Counted from the first letter of the stretch, positions 27,805-38,036 are shown. The stretch is DNA of 43,357 nt from Magnetococcales bacterium (GCA_015233035.1 JADFYM010000006.1:1-43357), one strand, 5' to 3'. A program made the numbers and translations. Notes: generated from the letters alone by a model not told the origin.

Positions 27805-29712
27805 TCAGGGCGCAGATGTCTGGCCATTCGCCTGAATTTTTTTCTGTAATTTTTCATTGGTGGGATCCAATTCCAGTGATTTTTTCCAGATACCGACGGC
27901 CTCGTCCGTTTTGCCCATGGCATGCAGCACGTCGCCCAAATGTTCGTTGATGGTCGGATCTTTTGGTTCCAGGCGCACGGCCTCCCGCATCCGCAACGCG
28001 GCTTCATCCAGGCGGTGCAACCGGAACAAGGCCCAGCCCACACTGTCGGTGATAAAACCGTCCCCCGGCGACAAGAGCAGGGCCTTTTCCAGTAACGCGA
28101 GGGCCTCGCCCAGATGTTCGTTGTGTTCGACCCAGGTATAGCCCAGATAGTTCAATGCATTGGCATCTTCTGGATTCTGCTTGAGATACAACTGCAAATC
28201 CTTTTCCGCTTCCGGCCAGCGATCCAGTTTGTCCAGGGCAATGGCGCGGTTGAAGCGCAGGCGGCCATGATCCGGATCCAGGGTCAAGCCTTGCGAAGTG
28301 GTCTCCACCACATCGGCATACTGCTCGTCCTGAATGAGCAACACGCTCAGGGCAACGAGCAACGTGAGACGTGACTTGGGATCATTGGTGGCGTCCGGGG
28401 GGGGGGACGGTGCGTCGTCAGAGTGTGTGGCGGGCTGGGTCGCCGCCATGGCCAGCAGGGCGCGTATCCGGCGAATGCCATCCGCTTTCCGACCCTCTTC
28501 CGCCTCCAGAAAGGCCAGACGTAACTGGGCATCGGAGTAGAACGTTTCGCTGGCCTTCACCTTGGCGTAGGCCTCTTCCGCCTCCTTGAAACGATCCAGG
28601 GATTCCAGTACCTGACCCAGATAGTAGGAGACACGGTTGTCTTCGGGCTTTGACGCTTCCGCCAAACGCAACTCTTGCAGGGCCTCTTCGTACCGCTTTT
28701 GACTCAACAAAATCAGTGCGGAGGTCAGGCGGGCCGGAATGCTGTCTGGCGAAATTTGACTGATCGCCTGGAACTCGGTCAAGGCGGCGTCCTGATTGTC
28801 CTCATTCAATAACAGGCGACCCATACGGGCATGAATCTCTTTGCTGTCCGGGTGGTTGGCCAAAAAATGCCGATAAACCGTTTCCGCCTCTTTGGGACGC
28901 TTCAGCTCTTGCAAGGCGGCCCCCAAGGCCAGCACCGATTCCAGCTTGTCCGGATCCAGTTGGCACGCCTTGCGAAACTGGACCACCGCCTTTTCCATGT
29001 CGGGTACACTGACATAGGCCCGCCCCAGGGCCAGATAGGCCTTCCAGGCTTGGGCCGGTTTGTTGAACAACGGGGTCAAAGCCTTGCGTGCCTGCTCCAT
29101 TTTATTGGCTCGACCATACAACTGGGCCAGTTGCAAACGTGCCACCAGTTGGGCGGGATTGATTTTCAGGATCTCTTCATACTGCTCCGCCGCTTTTTCA
29201 AAAAATCCGGTTGCAGTCAGCAGACCCGCCAACAATTGGCGGGATTTTTCATCCTTGGGGTCCAGGGCGACGCCCTCTTCGGCAAAACGGGTGGCCTTTT
29301 GCAGATCACCTCGTTGGGTCGCCAAATGCGCCACCAGCATTCGGGTTTCAACCGATGTGGCATCGGCCTTGGCGACCTCCGTCAGAGCCTTCTCTGCATC
29401 GTGCCAGTTGCGTTCACGTAACAGTATCTGCCCCAACAGATAATAATAATAGGCACTGCCATCCTGGATCTTGACATCAAAGGCCGTTGTCCCCGACGCA
29501 ACCGCCCTCTTGCCACCCTGGGTGATCGCAGGCGTGACGGCAAGGACGGGATCTTCCTCGGCCGCCAGGGCAGCACCGGGCATCGTATCGGGGGGATCGC
29601 TCACTCCCGGCGCAATACACCCCCCCAGACAGGCGGTCAGGGCAGACACAACCAAGCCCGCAGACAACCCAATGCGGACCCATCTTTTTGACCACAATTG
29701 ACTCAAGTCCAT
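27805..29712 (-). CDS. TPR-repeat lipoprotein
   Basis: 635 residues. The signal peptide ends LGGC (lipidated Cys about 32). About 15 tetratricopeptide-like helical pairs follow, e.g. AYYYYLLGQILLRERNWHDAEKAL, EEILKINPAQLVARLQLAQLYGR, YLKQNPEDANALNYLGYTWVE and HLGDVLHAMGKTDEAVGIWKKSLELDP. A Pro/Asp-rich break (about residues 425-440, DDAPSPPPDATND) divides two arrays. Such lipoproteins scaffold outer-membrane or secretion complexes. Pairing with a LolB-like gene fits envelope biogenesis. ATG 29712 is preferred over one eight codons earlier. Confidence 0.88.
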   Translation of the reverse strand: MDLSQLWSKRWVRIGLSAGLVVSALTACLGGCIAPGVSDPPDTMPGAALAAEEDPVLAVTPAITQGGKRAVASGTTAFDVKIQDGSAYYYYLLGQILLRERNWHDAEKALTEVAKADATSVETRMLVAHLATQRGDLQKATRFAEEGVALDPKDEKSRQLLAGLLTATGFFEKAAEQYEEILKINPAQLVARLQLAQLYGRANKMEQARKALTPLFNKPAQAWKAYLALGRAYVSVPDMEKAVVQFRKACQLDPDKLESVLALGAALQELKRPKEAETVYRHFLANHPDSKEIHARMGRLLLNEDNQDAALTEFQAISQISPDSIPARLTSALILLSQKRYEEALQELRLAEASKPEDNRVSYYLGQVLESLDRFKEAEEAYAKVKASETFYSDAQLRLAFLEAEEGRKADGIRRIRALLAMAATQPATHSDDAPSPPPDATNDPKSRLTLLVALSVLLIQDEQYADVVETTSQGLTLDPDHGRLRFNRAIALDKLDRWPEAEKDLQLYLKQNPEDANALNYLGYTWVEHNEHLGEALALLEKALLLSPGDGFITDSVGWALFRLHRLDEAALRMREAVRLEPKDPTINEHLGDVLHAMGKTDEAVGIWKKSLELDPTNEKLQKKIQANGQTSAP

Positions 29713-29773
29713 AACAATTCTATACCCGACACGCACACAGCGGAAATAATGGGTTTATAAAAGCAGCATTCTT

Positions 29774-29998
29774 TCAGTGGGAAGGGGGGGTCGCACCGAC
29801 CGTTCTATCCATCGCGTACACCTGCTGGATCAGGTGCTGCATGTCCAATTTGTACATGCGCGCCACATCCTGCAACGTGTCCACCTGGGAGGCCATGCAC
29901 TCTGCACATTCGATGCCCTGTTGCCACAAGATGCGGGCCAAATGCGGATATTCACGGACCAATTGGGCCATGCTCTTCGTTGGGTCAATTTCCTTCAT
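29774..29998 (-). CDS. DUF1858 CxxC-containing small protein
   Basis: 74 residues. MKEIDPTKSMAQLVREYPHLARILWQQGIECAECMASQVDTLQDVARMYKLD matches DUF1858, the hybrid-cluster-protein-associated redox disulfide domain. Cys31 and Cys34 form the CxxC. Members occur as stand-alone proteins and fused to redox enzymes; the role is unproven. ATG 29998 starts exactly at the domain; the frame is open 18 codons further up. It sits 61 bases upstream of the TPR lipoprotein on the same strand and is divergent from rpmB. Confidence 0.85.
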   Translation of the reverse strand: MKEIDPTKSMAQLVREYPHLARILWQQGIECAECMASQVDTLQDVARMYKLDMQHLIQQVYAMDRTVGATPPSH

Positions 29999-30087
29999 CC
30001 TCTCAATCTCCAACGGAAAACGTGCTACACGGAACTTGCTGCGCATACCCAATGATCGACCAGCATGTCCACTCCGAAATCATATTC

Positions 30088-30117
30088 TTGACGAACACCC
30101 TCAGGCAAGGATAGAAT
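30088..30117 (+). promoter_or_regulatory. Sigma-70-type promoter for rpmB
   Basis: TTGACG, 18-base spacer, TAGAAT, ending about 60 bases before the rpmB ATG. A GGAACAGGACATC segment just before the ATG supplies a weak ribosome-binding site. Confidence 0.65.
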
Positions 30118-30177
30118 AGCGCGTTTTTATGAAATCATCCAGCACAATCATCCCTGCATTTAAAGGAACAGGACATC

Positions 30178-30477
30178 ATGGCCAGGAAAGCTACCCTTGG
30201 CGGAAAAGCCCTTCAAACCGGCAACAACGTCTCCCACTCGCATCGCAAAACCAAGCATCAATGGATGCCCAACATGCAGGAGAGATCTTTGTACAGCATG
30301 GCACTGGGCCGTTTTATCCGTTTGACTTTGCCCGTTTGCGTCTTGCGCTCGGTCGACTTGGCCGGAGGGCTGGACAATTATCTGCTCAGTATACCCGCAG
30401 AGCAACTGGAACAGCCCATTCGGGCGGTGCGGAAACTGATCGCTGCACAGAATGCAAAAACCGCAGCCGTCGCCTGA
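30178..30477 (+). CDS. rpmB: 50S ribosomal protein L28
   Basis: 99 residues. MARKATLGGKALQTGNNVSHSHRKTKHQWMPNMQERSLYS is the L28 signature, followed by FIRLTLPVCVLRSVDLAGGLDNYLL. It has the alphaproteobacterial-style C-terminal extension of about 25 residues. rpmG, its common neighbour, is not present. A hairpin-plus-T-run follows the gene. Confidence 0.95.
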   Translation: MARKATLGGKALQTGNNVSHSHRKTKHQWMPNMQERSLYSMALGRFIRLTLPVCVLRSVDLAGGLDNYLLSIPAEQLEQPIRAVRKLIAAQNAKTAAVA

Positions 30478-30515
30478 TAGCATCTCTTGGGCTTTGAACC
30501 GTGTTGCGGCCATTT

Positions 30516-30653
30516 CCGGGGAGGCGATAAACCGCCTCCCCGGGCCCCTCCACCTTTTTTTTAATCATTATCAAGGGGGTCCGGGGGAGCTTATCCCCCC
30601 GGTGGGGTCCAGGGGCAAAGCCCCTGGTGGGGTTGGGGGCAAAGCCCCCACTG
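30516..30653 (+). repeat. Composite B-A repeat; terminator-like after rpmB
   Basis: GGGGAGGCGATAAACCGCCTCCCC hairpin (split by an AT loop), then GGGCCCCTCCACC and T8 on the forward strand, 40 bases after rpmB. AATCATTATCAAGG then joins it to a family A stack ending next to the apgM stop. Confidence 0.8.
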
Positions 30654-30673
30654 GCCGAACTCAATCTGTGCCA

Positions 30674-31867
30674 TCAAGCCAAACCCAGTAACGTGCGCAT
30701 CATGCGGGTACCCGGATCAAAAACAAGCGATCCCGTCTCCAACAGGCGTTCGTCATAGGCGGTGTTGCCGTCTGGCACAATGCCGGTGCCGTACAAGGCG
30801 AAGGGGACGGGGTCCGCATTGTGGGTCCGAATGGCAATGGGGGTCGGATGATCGGGCAGGGCTATGGCGCGAAAATCACCCTGCGCGGCCAAGGCCGCCA
30901 ACACCGGTCCCACCAACCGCCGATCAAAATCTTCAATGGCCTGAATCTTGTAATCCAAACGACCGGCATGACCTGCCTCGTCCGGGGATTCAACGTGGAC
31001 AAACATCAGATCGTGCCGGGTCAGCCCCTCGATACAGGCGCGGGCCTTGCCTTCATAATTGGTGTCAATCCACCCGGTTGCTCCCGGCACCTGGATCGGT
31101 TCAAAACCGATGTGCAGGGCAATGCCACGCATCAAATCCACCGCCGAAATCATCCCCCCCGAATACCCGAACCGATCCTGAAACTGCTCCAACTCTGGTT
31201 TTTTGCCTTGTCCCCACAACCAAATGCTGTTGGCGGGTTTTTCGCCCCGTTCTTGCCGGGCCCGGTTGACGGGATGATCGGCGAGGAGTGGCCAGGAGGC
31301 GCGCATGAGTTGCACCACCGGTGCGGCATTCAGACCCGTGGGCAGATGTTCCTGAATGGTCTGATCGGCGATGTCGTGCGGTGCCACACAGTGCACCGCA
31401 CTACCACCATCCCGCCAGACCAGCAGATGTCTGTAGCTGACGCCCGGATAAAACTGACACCATCCGGACGCCAGATTCTGGTTCAAATAGTCAATCAGTT
31501 CGGCAGCCTGATCGGTGGGTATGTGTCCGGCGGAAAAGTCTTCCATGACCGTGCAATCCGGGGACAGGGAGACCAGATTGCAGCGAAAGGCTACATCCCG
31601 TTCTCCCAGCACAACCCCCATGGCCGCCGCTTCCAGAGGACTGCGTCCGGTATAACTCTGTGCGACATCATACCCCAGCACACCCAGATTGGCCACATCA
31701 CTGCCAGGGTAAAAACCCGCCGGGGTGTTGCGTGACCAGCCGCCCACCCCATCCCGCACCATGCGGTCCAGGTTGGGCGTGCGCGCCACCATCAAGGGTG
31801 TCCGGCCATCCAGTTCCGCCATTGGCCGGTCACTCATTCCATCACCCAGAAATATAACGAACTTCAT
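30674..31867 (-). CDS. apgM: Cofactor-independent phosphoglycerate mutase (ApgM-type)
   Basis: Interconverts 3- and 2-phosphoglycerate. It belongs to the archaeal-type alkaline-phosphatase superfamily enzyme rather than GpmI. 397 residues. The start KFVIFLGDGMSDRP gives the metal-binding Asp. TPNLDRM, GSDVANLGVLGYD (nucleophile Ser), SPLEAAAMGV, FVHVESPDEAGHAG and ALPDHPTPI supply the other metal ligands. Found in deep bacteria and archaea as well as some proteobacteria. It follows mdh by 30 bases, making a small central-carbon unit downstream of ffh. Confidence 0.93.
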   Translation of the reverse strand: MKFVIFLGDGMSDRPMAELDGRTPLMVARTPNLDRMVRDGVGGWSRNTPAGFYPGSDVANLGVLGYDVAQSYTGRSPLEAAAMGVVLGERDVAFRCNLVSLSPDCTVMEDFSAGHIPTDQAAELIDYLNQNLASGWCQFYPGVSYRHLLVWRDGGSAVHCVAPHDIADQTIQEHLPTGLNAAPVVQLMRASWPLLADHPVNRARQERGEKPANSIWLWGQGKKPELEQFQDRFGYSGGMISAVDLMRGIALHIGFEPIQVPGATGWIDTNYEGKARACIEGLTRHDLMFVHVESPDEAGHAGRLDYKIQAIEDFDRRLVGPVLAALAAQGDFRAIALPDHPTPIAIRTHNADPVPFALYGTGIVPDGNTAYDERLLETGSLVFDPGTRMMRTLLGLA

Positions 31868-31897
31868 GCCGTTCTCCGAAAAAAACTGCCGATTATG

Positions 31898-32878
31898 CTA
31901 TTTCAACAAATCTTTCACGACTTCGCGTTCTGCACGCAACTCGTCCAACACGGTATTGAACTGTCCCTGTGCCCACGGCGAGAGGGTCAACCCTTCAACA
32001 ATTTCCTGGGTGCCGTCGGCACGGGTGCGCACCGGCAGACCACAGATCAAACCGGCGTCGGCCCCATAGGCTCCATTGGAGCAGATGGCGGCGGAGATCC
32101 AATCCTTGTCAGCGGTGGGCTGGAAGAGCGAGGTGACATGATCCAGGGCCGCATTGGCCGCCGAAGCCGCACTGGAAAGCCCACGGGCCTTGATAATATC
32201 GGCTCCCCGTTCCTGCACGGTGGTGACAAAGGTGGTCTGCAACCAGGGCAGATCGGTAATGACTTCGGTGACAGGACGACCATTGATCCGGGCATTTTCA
32301 AAGTCGGGATATTGCTTGTTGGAATGGTTGCCCCATACGGCCAGGTTGGAAATGGCGGTCACGGGATTGTTCGACTTGGTGGCCAGCAACGCCTTGGCCC
32401 GGTTCTGGTCCAGGCGCATCATGGCGGAAAAGCGATCATTCGGCACATCGCTGTTGTTCATGGCAATCAGACAGTTGGAATTGCACGGGTTACCCACCAC
32501 CATGATCCGCACATCCGAGGCACTGCGATTCAAGGCCTTGCCCTGACCGACAAAAATCGGACCATTGATCTTGATCAGGTCTGCCCGTTCCATGCCGGGG
32601 CCGCGCGGACGCGAACCGATCAGCAGGGCCCAGTTGATGCCATCGAAGGCAACTTCCGCCTGGTCGGTAAGGGTGATGCCCGCCAGAGTGGGGAATGCAC
32701 AATCCTCCAACTCCATGGCCACGCCTGCCACGGCGTTCATGGCGGGTGGGATTTCCAACAGGTTGAGATGAACGGGACGATCCTTGCCAAACAATTGACC
32801 AGAGGCAATGCGAAACAAAATGCTGTAAGCAATTTGACCAGCGGCACCTGTGACTGCAACGCGAATCGGATTAGACAT
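31898..32878 (-). CDS. mdh: Malate dehydrogenase
   Basis: Oxidises malate to oxaloacetate with NAD. 326 residues. Rossmann start [47 protein letters not shown], substrate-loop arginines in [27 protein letters not shown], and the catalytic His in [13 protein letters not shown] mark the cytosolic/SF1 MDH type rather than the LDH-like one. ATG 32878 has GGGAG upstream. The frame upstream is open but not conserved. It lies 191 bases after ffh; that gap shows no gene. Confidence 0.95.
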   Translation of the reverse strand: MSNPIRVAVTGAAGQIAYSILFRIASGQLFGKDRPVHLNLLEIPPAMNAVAGVAMELEDCAFPTLAGITLTDQAEVAFDGINWALLIGSRPRGPGMERADLIKINGPIFVGQGKALNRSASDVRIMVVGNPCNSNCLIAMNNSDVPNDRFSAMMRLDQNRAKALLATKSNNPVTAISNLAVWGNHSNKQYPDFENARINGRPVTEVITDLPWLQTTFVTTVQERGADIIKARGLSSAASAANAALDHVTSLFQPTADKDWISAAICSNGAYGADAGLICGLPVRTRADGTQEIVEGLTLSPWAQGQFNTVLDELRAEREVVKDLLK

Positions 32879-33069
32879 ACTTTTCTCCCATGCTGTTATG
32901 ATTGACCATGCGTGGATTTCCCGCTCCAAGGGGCAGACCGCAGCGACTTGCGTCTCTCCGGCCGGATAACCCGCGACACCATTCTGGTTGGCAAGGATGA
33001 CGCACCTGGGACAAATTCGCAAGCCTTGCTCTTCGCGAACGGGAGGTTTCGCCCCCGGTTTTTCGGGCG

Positions 33070-34422
33070 TTAAAAAGGTCGCCGGGACATTCTCGGCAAC
33101 CCGCCGCGCAGCATCCCTTTTTGTCCCAGTCGGCCCAGGCGTTTCATCAAGGTTTGCGCATCCACAAACTGTTTCAACAGTTGATTCACATCCTGCACCG
33201 TCGTCCCGGACCCCTTGGCAATGCGTCGCTTGCGCGAGGCATTGAGCAGCATATGTTTTTGTCGTTCCTGCCGGGTCATGGAGAGAATGATCGCCTCGGT
33301 CTTCTTGAATTGTGCCTCCCCCAGGGCCATGTCCTGCCCCTTGAGGGCCTGTTTGACGCCGGGGATCATGTTCATCAGTTCACTCAACGAGCCCATTTTT
33401 TTGACTTGGCCCATTTGGGTCAAAAAATCTTCCAGGGTAAAGGAGGCGGTCTGGATTTTTTGTTGCAGTTTGGCTGTTTCGGCCAAATCCACATTGGCCA
33501 TGGCGGTCTCGACCAGGGTCAGGACATCGCCCATGCCCAGAATGCGGGAGGCCAACCGTTCGGGATGAAACGGTTCCAGTTTGTCCAATGCCTCGCCGGT
33601 CCCCAAAAATTTGATCGGTTTGCCCGTGACATGTCGGATGGAGAGCGCGGCCCCCCCCCGGGCATCGCCATCCGCCTTGGTGAGGATGACCCCGGTCACG
33701 TCCAACTGTTCGTTAAAACTCCGGGCCACCGTGACCGCATCCTGACCGGTCATGGAGTCGGCGATCAGCAAAATTTCCACCGGATGCACATGATCCCGCA
33801 CCACCTGCAACTCCTGCATCAACTCTTCGTTGATGTGCAGTCGACCCGCCGTGTCCAAAAACAGGAGATCATAACCGCCGTTCCGGGCCGCCTCCAGGGC
33901 GCGCAGGGCAATCTCCAGGGGCTTTTGGCCAATCTGGATGGGCAGCGTGGCCACGTTGACCTGTTGCCCCACCGTGGCCAATTGTTCCATGGCGGCGGGG
34001 CGGTAGACATCCAGGGAGGCCAACAGGCATTTTTTGTTCTCTTTTTCGCGCAACCAGCCCGCCAGTTTGGCGGTGGTGGTGGTTTTGCCCGAACCTTGCA
34101 AACCGACCATCATGACCACCGCCGGGGGTTGGGTGGCCCAATTCAGACGCGCATTCTTCTCCCCCATCAGGAGAACCAGCTCCTCATAGACCACCTGGAT
34201 CACCTGCTGGCCCGGCGTCAGGGAATCCAGCACCTCCCGGCCAATCGCCTTTTCCGTCACCTTGGCAATAAAGGCCTTGACGACGCTCAGGTGTACATCC
34301 GCCTCCAGAAGAGCCATGCGCACCTCGCGCATCGCCTCCTGAATATTGGTCTCATTGAGGCTGCCACGGCCCCGCAGTTTTTTGAAAACGGCATCAAAAC
34401 GGTCTGAAAGGGCATCAAACAT
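33070..34422 (-). CDS. ffh: Signal recognition particle GTPase
   Basis: Binds 4.5S RNA and signal sequences of nascent membrane proteins and docks with FtsY. 450 residues. N domain about 1-90; G domain with G1 [19 protein letters not shown]2-like [12 protein letters not shown]3 DTAGRL and G4 [10 protein letters not shown]. The methionine-rich M domain follows ([69 protein letters not shown]). rpsP, the usual next gene, is replaced by mdh. It starts 38 bases after the HD-GYP regulator gene. Confidence 0.97.
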   Translation of the reverse strand: MFDALSDRFDAVFKKLRGRGSLNETNIQEAMREVRMALLEADVHLSVVKAFIAKVTEKAIGREVLDSLTPGQQVIQVVYEELVLLMGEKNARLNWATQPPAVVMMVGLQGSGKTTTTAKLAGWLREKENKKCLLASLDVYRPAAMEQLATVGQQVNVATLPIQIGQKPLEIALRALEAARNGGYDLLFLDTAGRLHINEELMQELQVVRDHVHPVEILLIADSMTGQDAVTVARSFNEQLDVTGVILTKADGDARGGAALSIRHVTGKPIKFLGTGEALDKLEPFHPERLASRILGMGDVLTLVETAMANVDLAETAKLQQKIQTASFTLEDFLTQMGQVKKMGSLSELMNMIPGVKQALKGQDMALGEAQFKKTEAIILSMTRQERQKHMLLNASRKRRIAKGSGTTVQDVNQLLKQFVDAQTLMKRLGRLGQKGMLRGGLPRMSRRPF

Positions 34423-34460
34423 GGTATTTTTCCTGACTATGAATGTTTAAGTTTCCGGTC

Positions 34461-36035
34461 TCATGCGACCGTATTCGGCAAGGCATACTGAATGGTCTGA
34501 AATTCCGTCAGATTGGCCAAAAACAGATCCACCAGCCGGGGATCAAACTGTCTGCCGCGTCCTTGCTGGATAAATTCAACGACCCGCGCCATCTCCCAGG
34601 ATTTTTCATAATACCGGTCGTGACACAGCGTATCAAAGACATCAATCAGGGTGGTGATCCGGGCAAAGATGGGAATCTCTTCGCCCGCCAATCCCTGCGG
34701 GTAGCCCAGACCATCCCACTGTTCGTGGTGCATCTCGGCAATGGTGGCTCCCACCCGCAAGATGCGATGACTGTTGTTTTTCAACAAGCGGGCCCCCACA
34801 TCGGTGTGTGCCTGCATGACCTTCCACTCCTCCGGGGTCAGTTTGCCCGGTTTGGTCAGAATCAGATCGGGAATGGCAATCTTGCCCAGATCGTGCAACG
34901 GGGCGGCCAGCCACAACAATTCCACCTCTTCTTCCACCAGACCGGCCAGGCGGGCCAACAGACGGGAACCATCGGCCACCCGACGCAGATGATGTTCGGC
35001 CTGAAGCGAGTGGGAATCGACAATGGTTCCCAGCGAAAAGGTCAATTCCCGCTGCGCATCCAGCATCCCCTGGTCCAGGTAGGCATGATCAAAGGCCAAC
35101 GAGACATTGACCGAAAAAATTTCAATCAATTTTTGATCCATCGCATTCAGCGGCTTGTTGCCCTGGAGAAACAGCAGATTCAGCAAACCATTCCGGGTAA
35201 GAAAATAACCGACATAACAGTTTTCTTCGCACAGGCTGGCCTTCGCCCGGATGGCCCGTTCGACCAGATCCATGGTTTGGACATCGGAGGCTTCCCGAAC
35301 CGTCTTGCCGATTTGGCCTTCATAAGTACCGGTACCGGCATACAGCTTCAGTTGGTTTTCGTGTGCCTCGGCATCGGTGGCGGCAAAACCGGCGGGTTGG
35401 ATATACAGGGCACCTTCCTCCAACTCCAACAGGGCCACCAATTGAATGAGGACACCTGTGGCCAATTTTTTCAACGATTGCGGTTCAAACAGACTCTGGG
35501 TGGCGTGGATGATTTTTTCCAGTCCCCGCCGGTTTTCCTCGATAATGCGGAGATCGCGATAGGCCCGCAGGGAGGCTGTGATGGTGGTGGTCAGTTTTTG
35601 CGCCGTCAGTTCGGTCTTTTCCTTGTAATCATTGATATCATAGGCGGTGATGACCCGCTGTTCCGGGGCACGCCCCGGCTGCCCGGTACGCAAGATGATG
35701 CGTACAAACTGATTTTTCAAGACATTGCGGATATACTGGACCGCCTCCAGCCCGGACTCTTCCCGCTCCATGACCACATCCAGCAACAGGATGGCGGTGT
35801 CGGGATGGTCCGTCATCAGTTGTTTGGCCTCTGCGCCCGATCGACTGAAAAAAAACTGCAACCCGCGTCCTTCAAACACAAAATCCCGCAACACCATGTG
35901 CGTGAGGGTATGGACATCGACATCATCGTCCACCACCATGATCTTCCACGGGGCATGGCCCCGCAGGCGGCTGGGCAATGCGGTCGCGCCAGGAACCACC
36001 TCCTGCGCAAACGCAATGGAATCGTTGTCTTGCAT
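34461..36035 (-). CDS. Response regulator with DUF3369 and HD-GYP domains
   Basis: Likely cyclic-di-GMP phosphodiesterase. 524 residues. Receiver domain about 30-155 with KIMVVDDDVDV and phospho-acceptor Asp86 (ILLLDVVM). A GAF-like DUF3369 follows (about 165-330). The HD-GYP domain follows with APLHDLGKIAIPD (His381-Asp382), AHTDVGARLL and HHEQWDGLGYP (436-446), so the catalytic HD and the GYP motif are intact. It starts six bases after the sensor kinase, its presumed cognate partner. Confidence 0.95.
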   Translation of the reverse strand: MQDNDSIAFAQEVVPGATALPSRLRGHAPWKIMVVDDDVDVHTLTHMVLRDFVFEGRGLQFFFSRSGAEAKQLMTDHPDTAILLLDVVMEREESGLEAVQYIRNVLKNQFVRIILRTGQPGRAPEQRVITAYDINDYKEKTELTAQKLTTTITASLRAYRDLRIIEENRRGLEKIIHATQSLFEPQSLKKLATGVLIQLVALLELEEGALYIQPAGFAATDAEAHENQLKLYAGTGTYEGQIGKTVREASDVQTMDLVERAIRAKASLCEENCYVGYFLTRNGLLNLLFLQGNKPLNAMDQKLIEIFSVNVSLAFDHAYLDQGMLDAQRELTFSLGTIVDSHSLQAEHHLRRVADGSRLLARLAGLVEEEVELLWLAAPLHDLGKIAIPDLILTKPGKLTPEEWKVMQAHTDVGARLLKNNSHRILRVGATIAEMHHEQWDGLGYPQGLAGEEIPIFARITTLIDVFDTLCHDRYYEKSWEMARVVEFIQQGRGRQFDPRLVDLFLANLTEFQTIQYALPNTVA

Positions 36036-36041
36036 GATGAT

Positions 36042-38036
36042 TCAGGCCTCTTCTGCCAAAGGTTTGGTGGGAATGCTGATCTCGTAACGGGTGCCCTGAC
36101 CGGGGCTGCTGATGCAGCAAATGGTCCCCCCCAGGCTTTGGGTGACCAGATTGAAGACAATGTGCAACCCCAGACCGCTCCCCCCACGATGACGGGCGGT
36201 CGTAAAAAACGGCTCAAAGACACGCAGCCGGTCTTTCTCCTCCATCCCGCGGCCATTATCGGAGTAACAAAAGAGTATGTCACCCTCTCTCCTGGTCACC
36301 TGAAAAAGAATTTTGCCCGCTTCGTGCTCCTGAAAACCGTGCAGGAGCGAATTGACAATCAGATTGCTGATGATTTGCGAAAAAGCACCCGGATAGCTGT
36401 CAATCTCCAACGTCTCCGGGCATTCCACCGTAACCGTATGCTGGGTCTTTTTCAGGCGCGGGCGGAGACTGAGCAAAATATGGTCAATGTATTCATGCAG
36501 ACGAAAGGTGCGCCGTTCCTCATTGGTCCGGTCAACCGCCACCTGTTTGAAACTGCGCACCAGTTCGGCGGCCCGGTTCAGGTTGTGAAAAATCATCTGG
36601 GTGGATTCGATCACATCCCGGAAAAAACTTTCCAGTTCCGATTTGCGCAACGAGCCGTCCGCCAACTGGGCGGCACATTCCCGGCTTTTCCGTTCCAGAA
36701 AGGAGGCCGCTGTCACCCCGGTGCCCACCGGAGTATTGATTTCATGGGCCACCCCCGCCACCAGACTGCCGAGTGACGCCATTTTTTCCGCCTCCACCAA
36801 CTGGGATTGGGTCTGTTTGACCATGACCAGAGTCTTTTGCAAGGCCTCATTGGTCGCTTGCAGTTCCAGCCGGCGGGCCTTTTCCCGATAGCGGGAATGC
36901 AGAATCTCGTTGGTCATCCAGTGAAATTGCTCTTCCATGATCAGCAGTTGATCACCGGATTCGACACTCTGCTTTTCCAGATCCAGTTGTTCGATGGCCG
37001 TTTTGACCATATTTTCGGTAAAGCGTTGCACACTTCTGGCGACCGAATAGACCAATGTCAGGAAAACGGTCGCCAACAGCACATACCCGATGGCGCGCTG
37101 TCGTCGTTCCGCATCCACAATGGTATCGCTGATCCGGGCAATCTCCTCCAGGGAGACCAGTGTGGCAAAATGGATCGGAATATCAATCGCAAAATTGTAA
37201 TCCAAAAATTTTTTGCCAAAAATCATATAATGCGGGGTCAATTGGTCCACGGTCATACCCGTCTTGATCAAGTCGGGCTGACTGCTGGCGAACACCTGGT
37301 TGGTCTCCCCATGGATGAGGGCAACGGCACTGTTTCTTTCGGTTTTGCTATAGAATACCGAGAGAAAATGATCGTCCAGGGGGGCCACCAGGACCAGAAA
37401 GGCCTTGGGGTGGGCGGTCGTCCTGGCGTCCTCTATCCCGGTGGCCGTGATCAGGTAAAGGATGCCATGGTCATTGGCCACAATATGGCTCCGTTCGTCC
37501 AGCGTCAGCAGGTCCGCCAGCGCATGGTCGCGATAGGTGCCGGGGGGATCCAGCAAACCCTCCTCCCGGATAAAAAGTTCCCGCAGCCGTTTTTTGTCAT
37601 CCAGCAAAAGCATATAGGGGGCCGCGATCAGGCCACGTATCACCGAGCGCGGGGGCAACCAGGGGGGGCGATTGGTCCGACTCCAGCGGGTGATGGGGGC
37701 AGGGTCGGTTTCCCAGTGCGCCGCCGTGGCCTCCACATAATGGACCAGCGGGGCAAAATAAGAGAGCATGCGTACCGCCTGTTCCTGTTGCAGCACATAA
37801 TCGTTGAACAGGATGCGATCCCGTCTGGCCTGAATGTTGAGTTCTTCCAACCGTTTTTGGCGCAAGATGGTCCTGACCTGGGTGGTCTGCCAGACATCGG
37901 TACTCACCCAGAACAGGATGCCCAGGAAAATGGCAACCAAGACGGCCTTGGCCGTCAGCGGGATGCGCCGCCAGAGGGTTTGCCAGGACGAACGGGGGGG
38001 AATTATCGCTTCTGCCATCCGGGTTTCCCAATCCAT
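36042..38036 (-). CDS. Membrane sensor histidine kinase
   Basis: 664 residues. Membrane helix 1 about 28-46 (AKAVLVAIFLGILFWV), a periplasmic sensor of about 265 residues, helix 2 about 315-335 (IGYVLLATVFLTLVYSVA), then a coiled coil. The H-box is SLGSLVAGVAHEINTPVGTG (His431), followed by N-box QIISNLIVNSLLHGF, G1 SDNGRGMEEKDRLRVFEPFFTT and G2 GGSGLGLHIVFNLV. The HEINTPVGTGVTAASFLE variant commonly accompanies DUF3369 HD-GYP regulators. The ligand is unknown. It lies 40 bases after the Sel1 gene. Confidence 0.94.
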   Translation of the reverse strand: MDWETRMAEAIIPPRSSWQTLWRRIPLTAKAVLVAIFLGILFWVSTDVWQTTQVRTILRQKRLEELNIQARRDRILFNDYVLQQEQAVRMLSYFAPLVHYVEATAAHWETDPAPITRWSRTNRPPWLPPRSVIRGLIAAPYMLLLDDKKRLRELFIREEGLLDPPGTYRDHALADLLTLDERSHIVANDHGILYLITATGIEDARTTAHPKAFLVLVAPLDDHFLSVFYSKTERNSAVALIHGETNQVFASSQPDLIKTGMTVDQLTPHYMIFGKKFLDYNFAIDIPIHFATLVSLEEIARISDTIVDAERRQRAIGYVLLATVFLTLVYSVARSVQRFTENMVKTAIEQLDLEKQSVESGDQLLIMEEQFHWMTNEILHSRYREKARRLELQATNEALQKTLVMVKQTQSQLVEAEKMASLGSLVAGVAHEINTPVGTGVTAASFLERKSRECAAQLADGSLRKSELESFFRDVIESTQMIFHNLNRAAELVRSFKQVAVDRTNEERRTFRLHEYIDHILLSLRPRLKKTQHTVTVECPETLEIDSYPGAFSQIISNLIVNSLLHGFQEHEAGKILFQVTRREGDILFCYSDNGRGMEEKDRLRVFEPFFTTARHRGGSGLGLHIVFNLVTQSLGGTICCISSPGQGTRYEISIPTKPLAEEA

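Noticed and set aside
32879-33069. Possible small RNA or 4.5S RNA gene between ffh and mdh
   Set aside because: I see no GGAA-tetraloop 4.5S-type hairpin or other known RNA signature, only a weak GC-rich inverted segment after the ffh stop.
34443-36776. A 777-codon forward open frame opposite the HD-GYP regulator
   Set aside because: Antisense shadow of a gene with intact catalytic motifs; the translation is Gln/His/Gly-rich and unlike any protein family.
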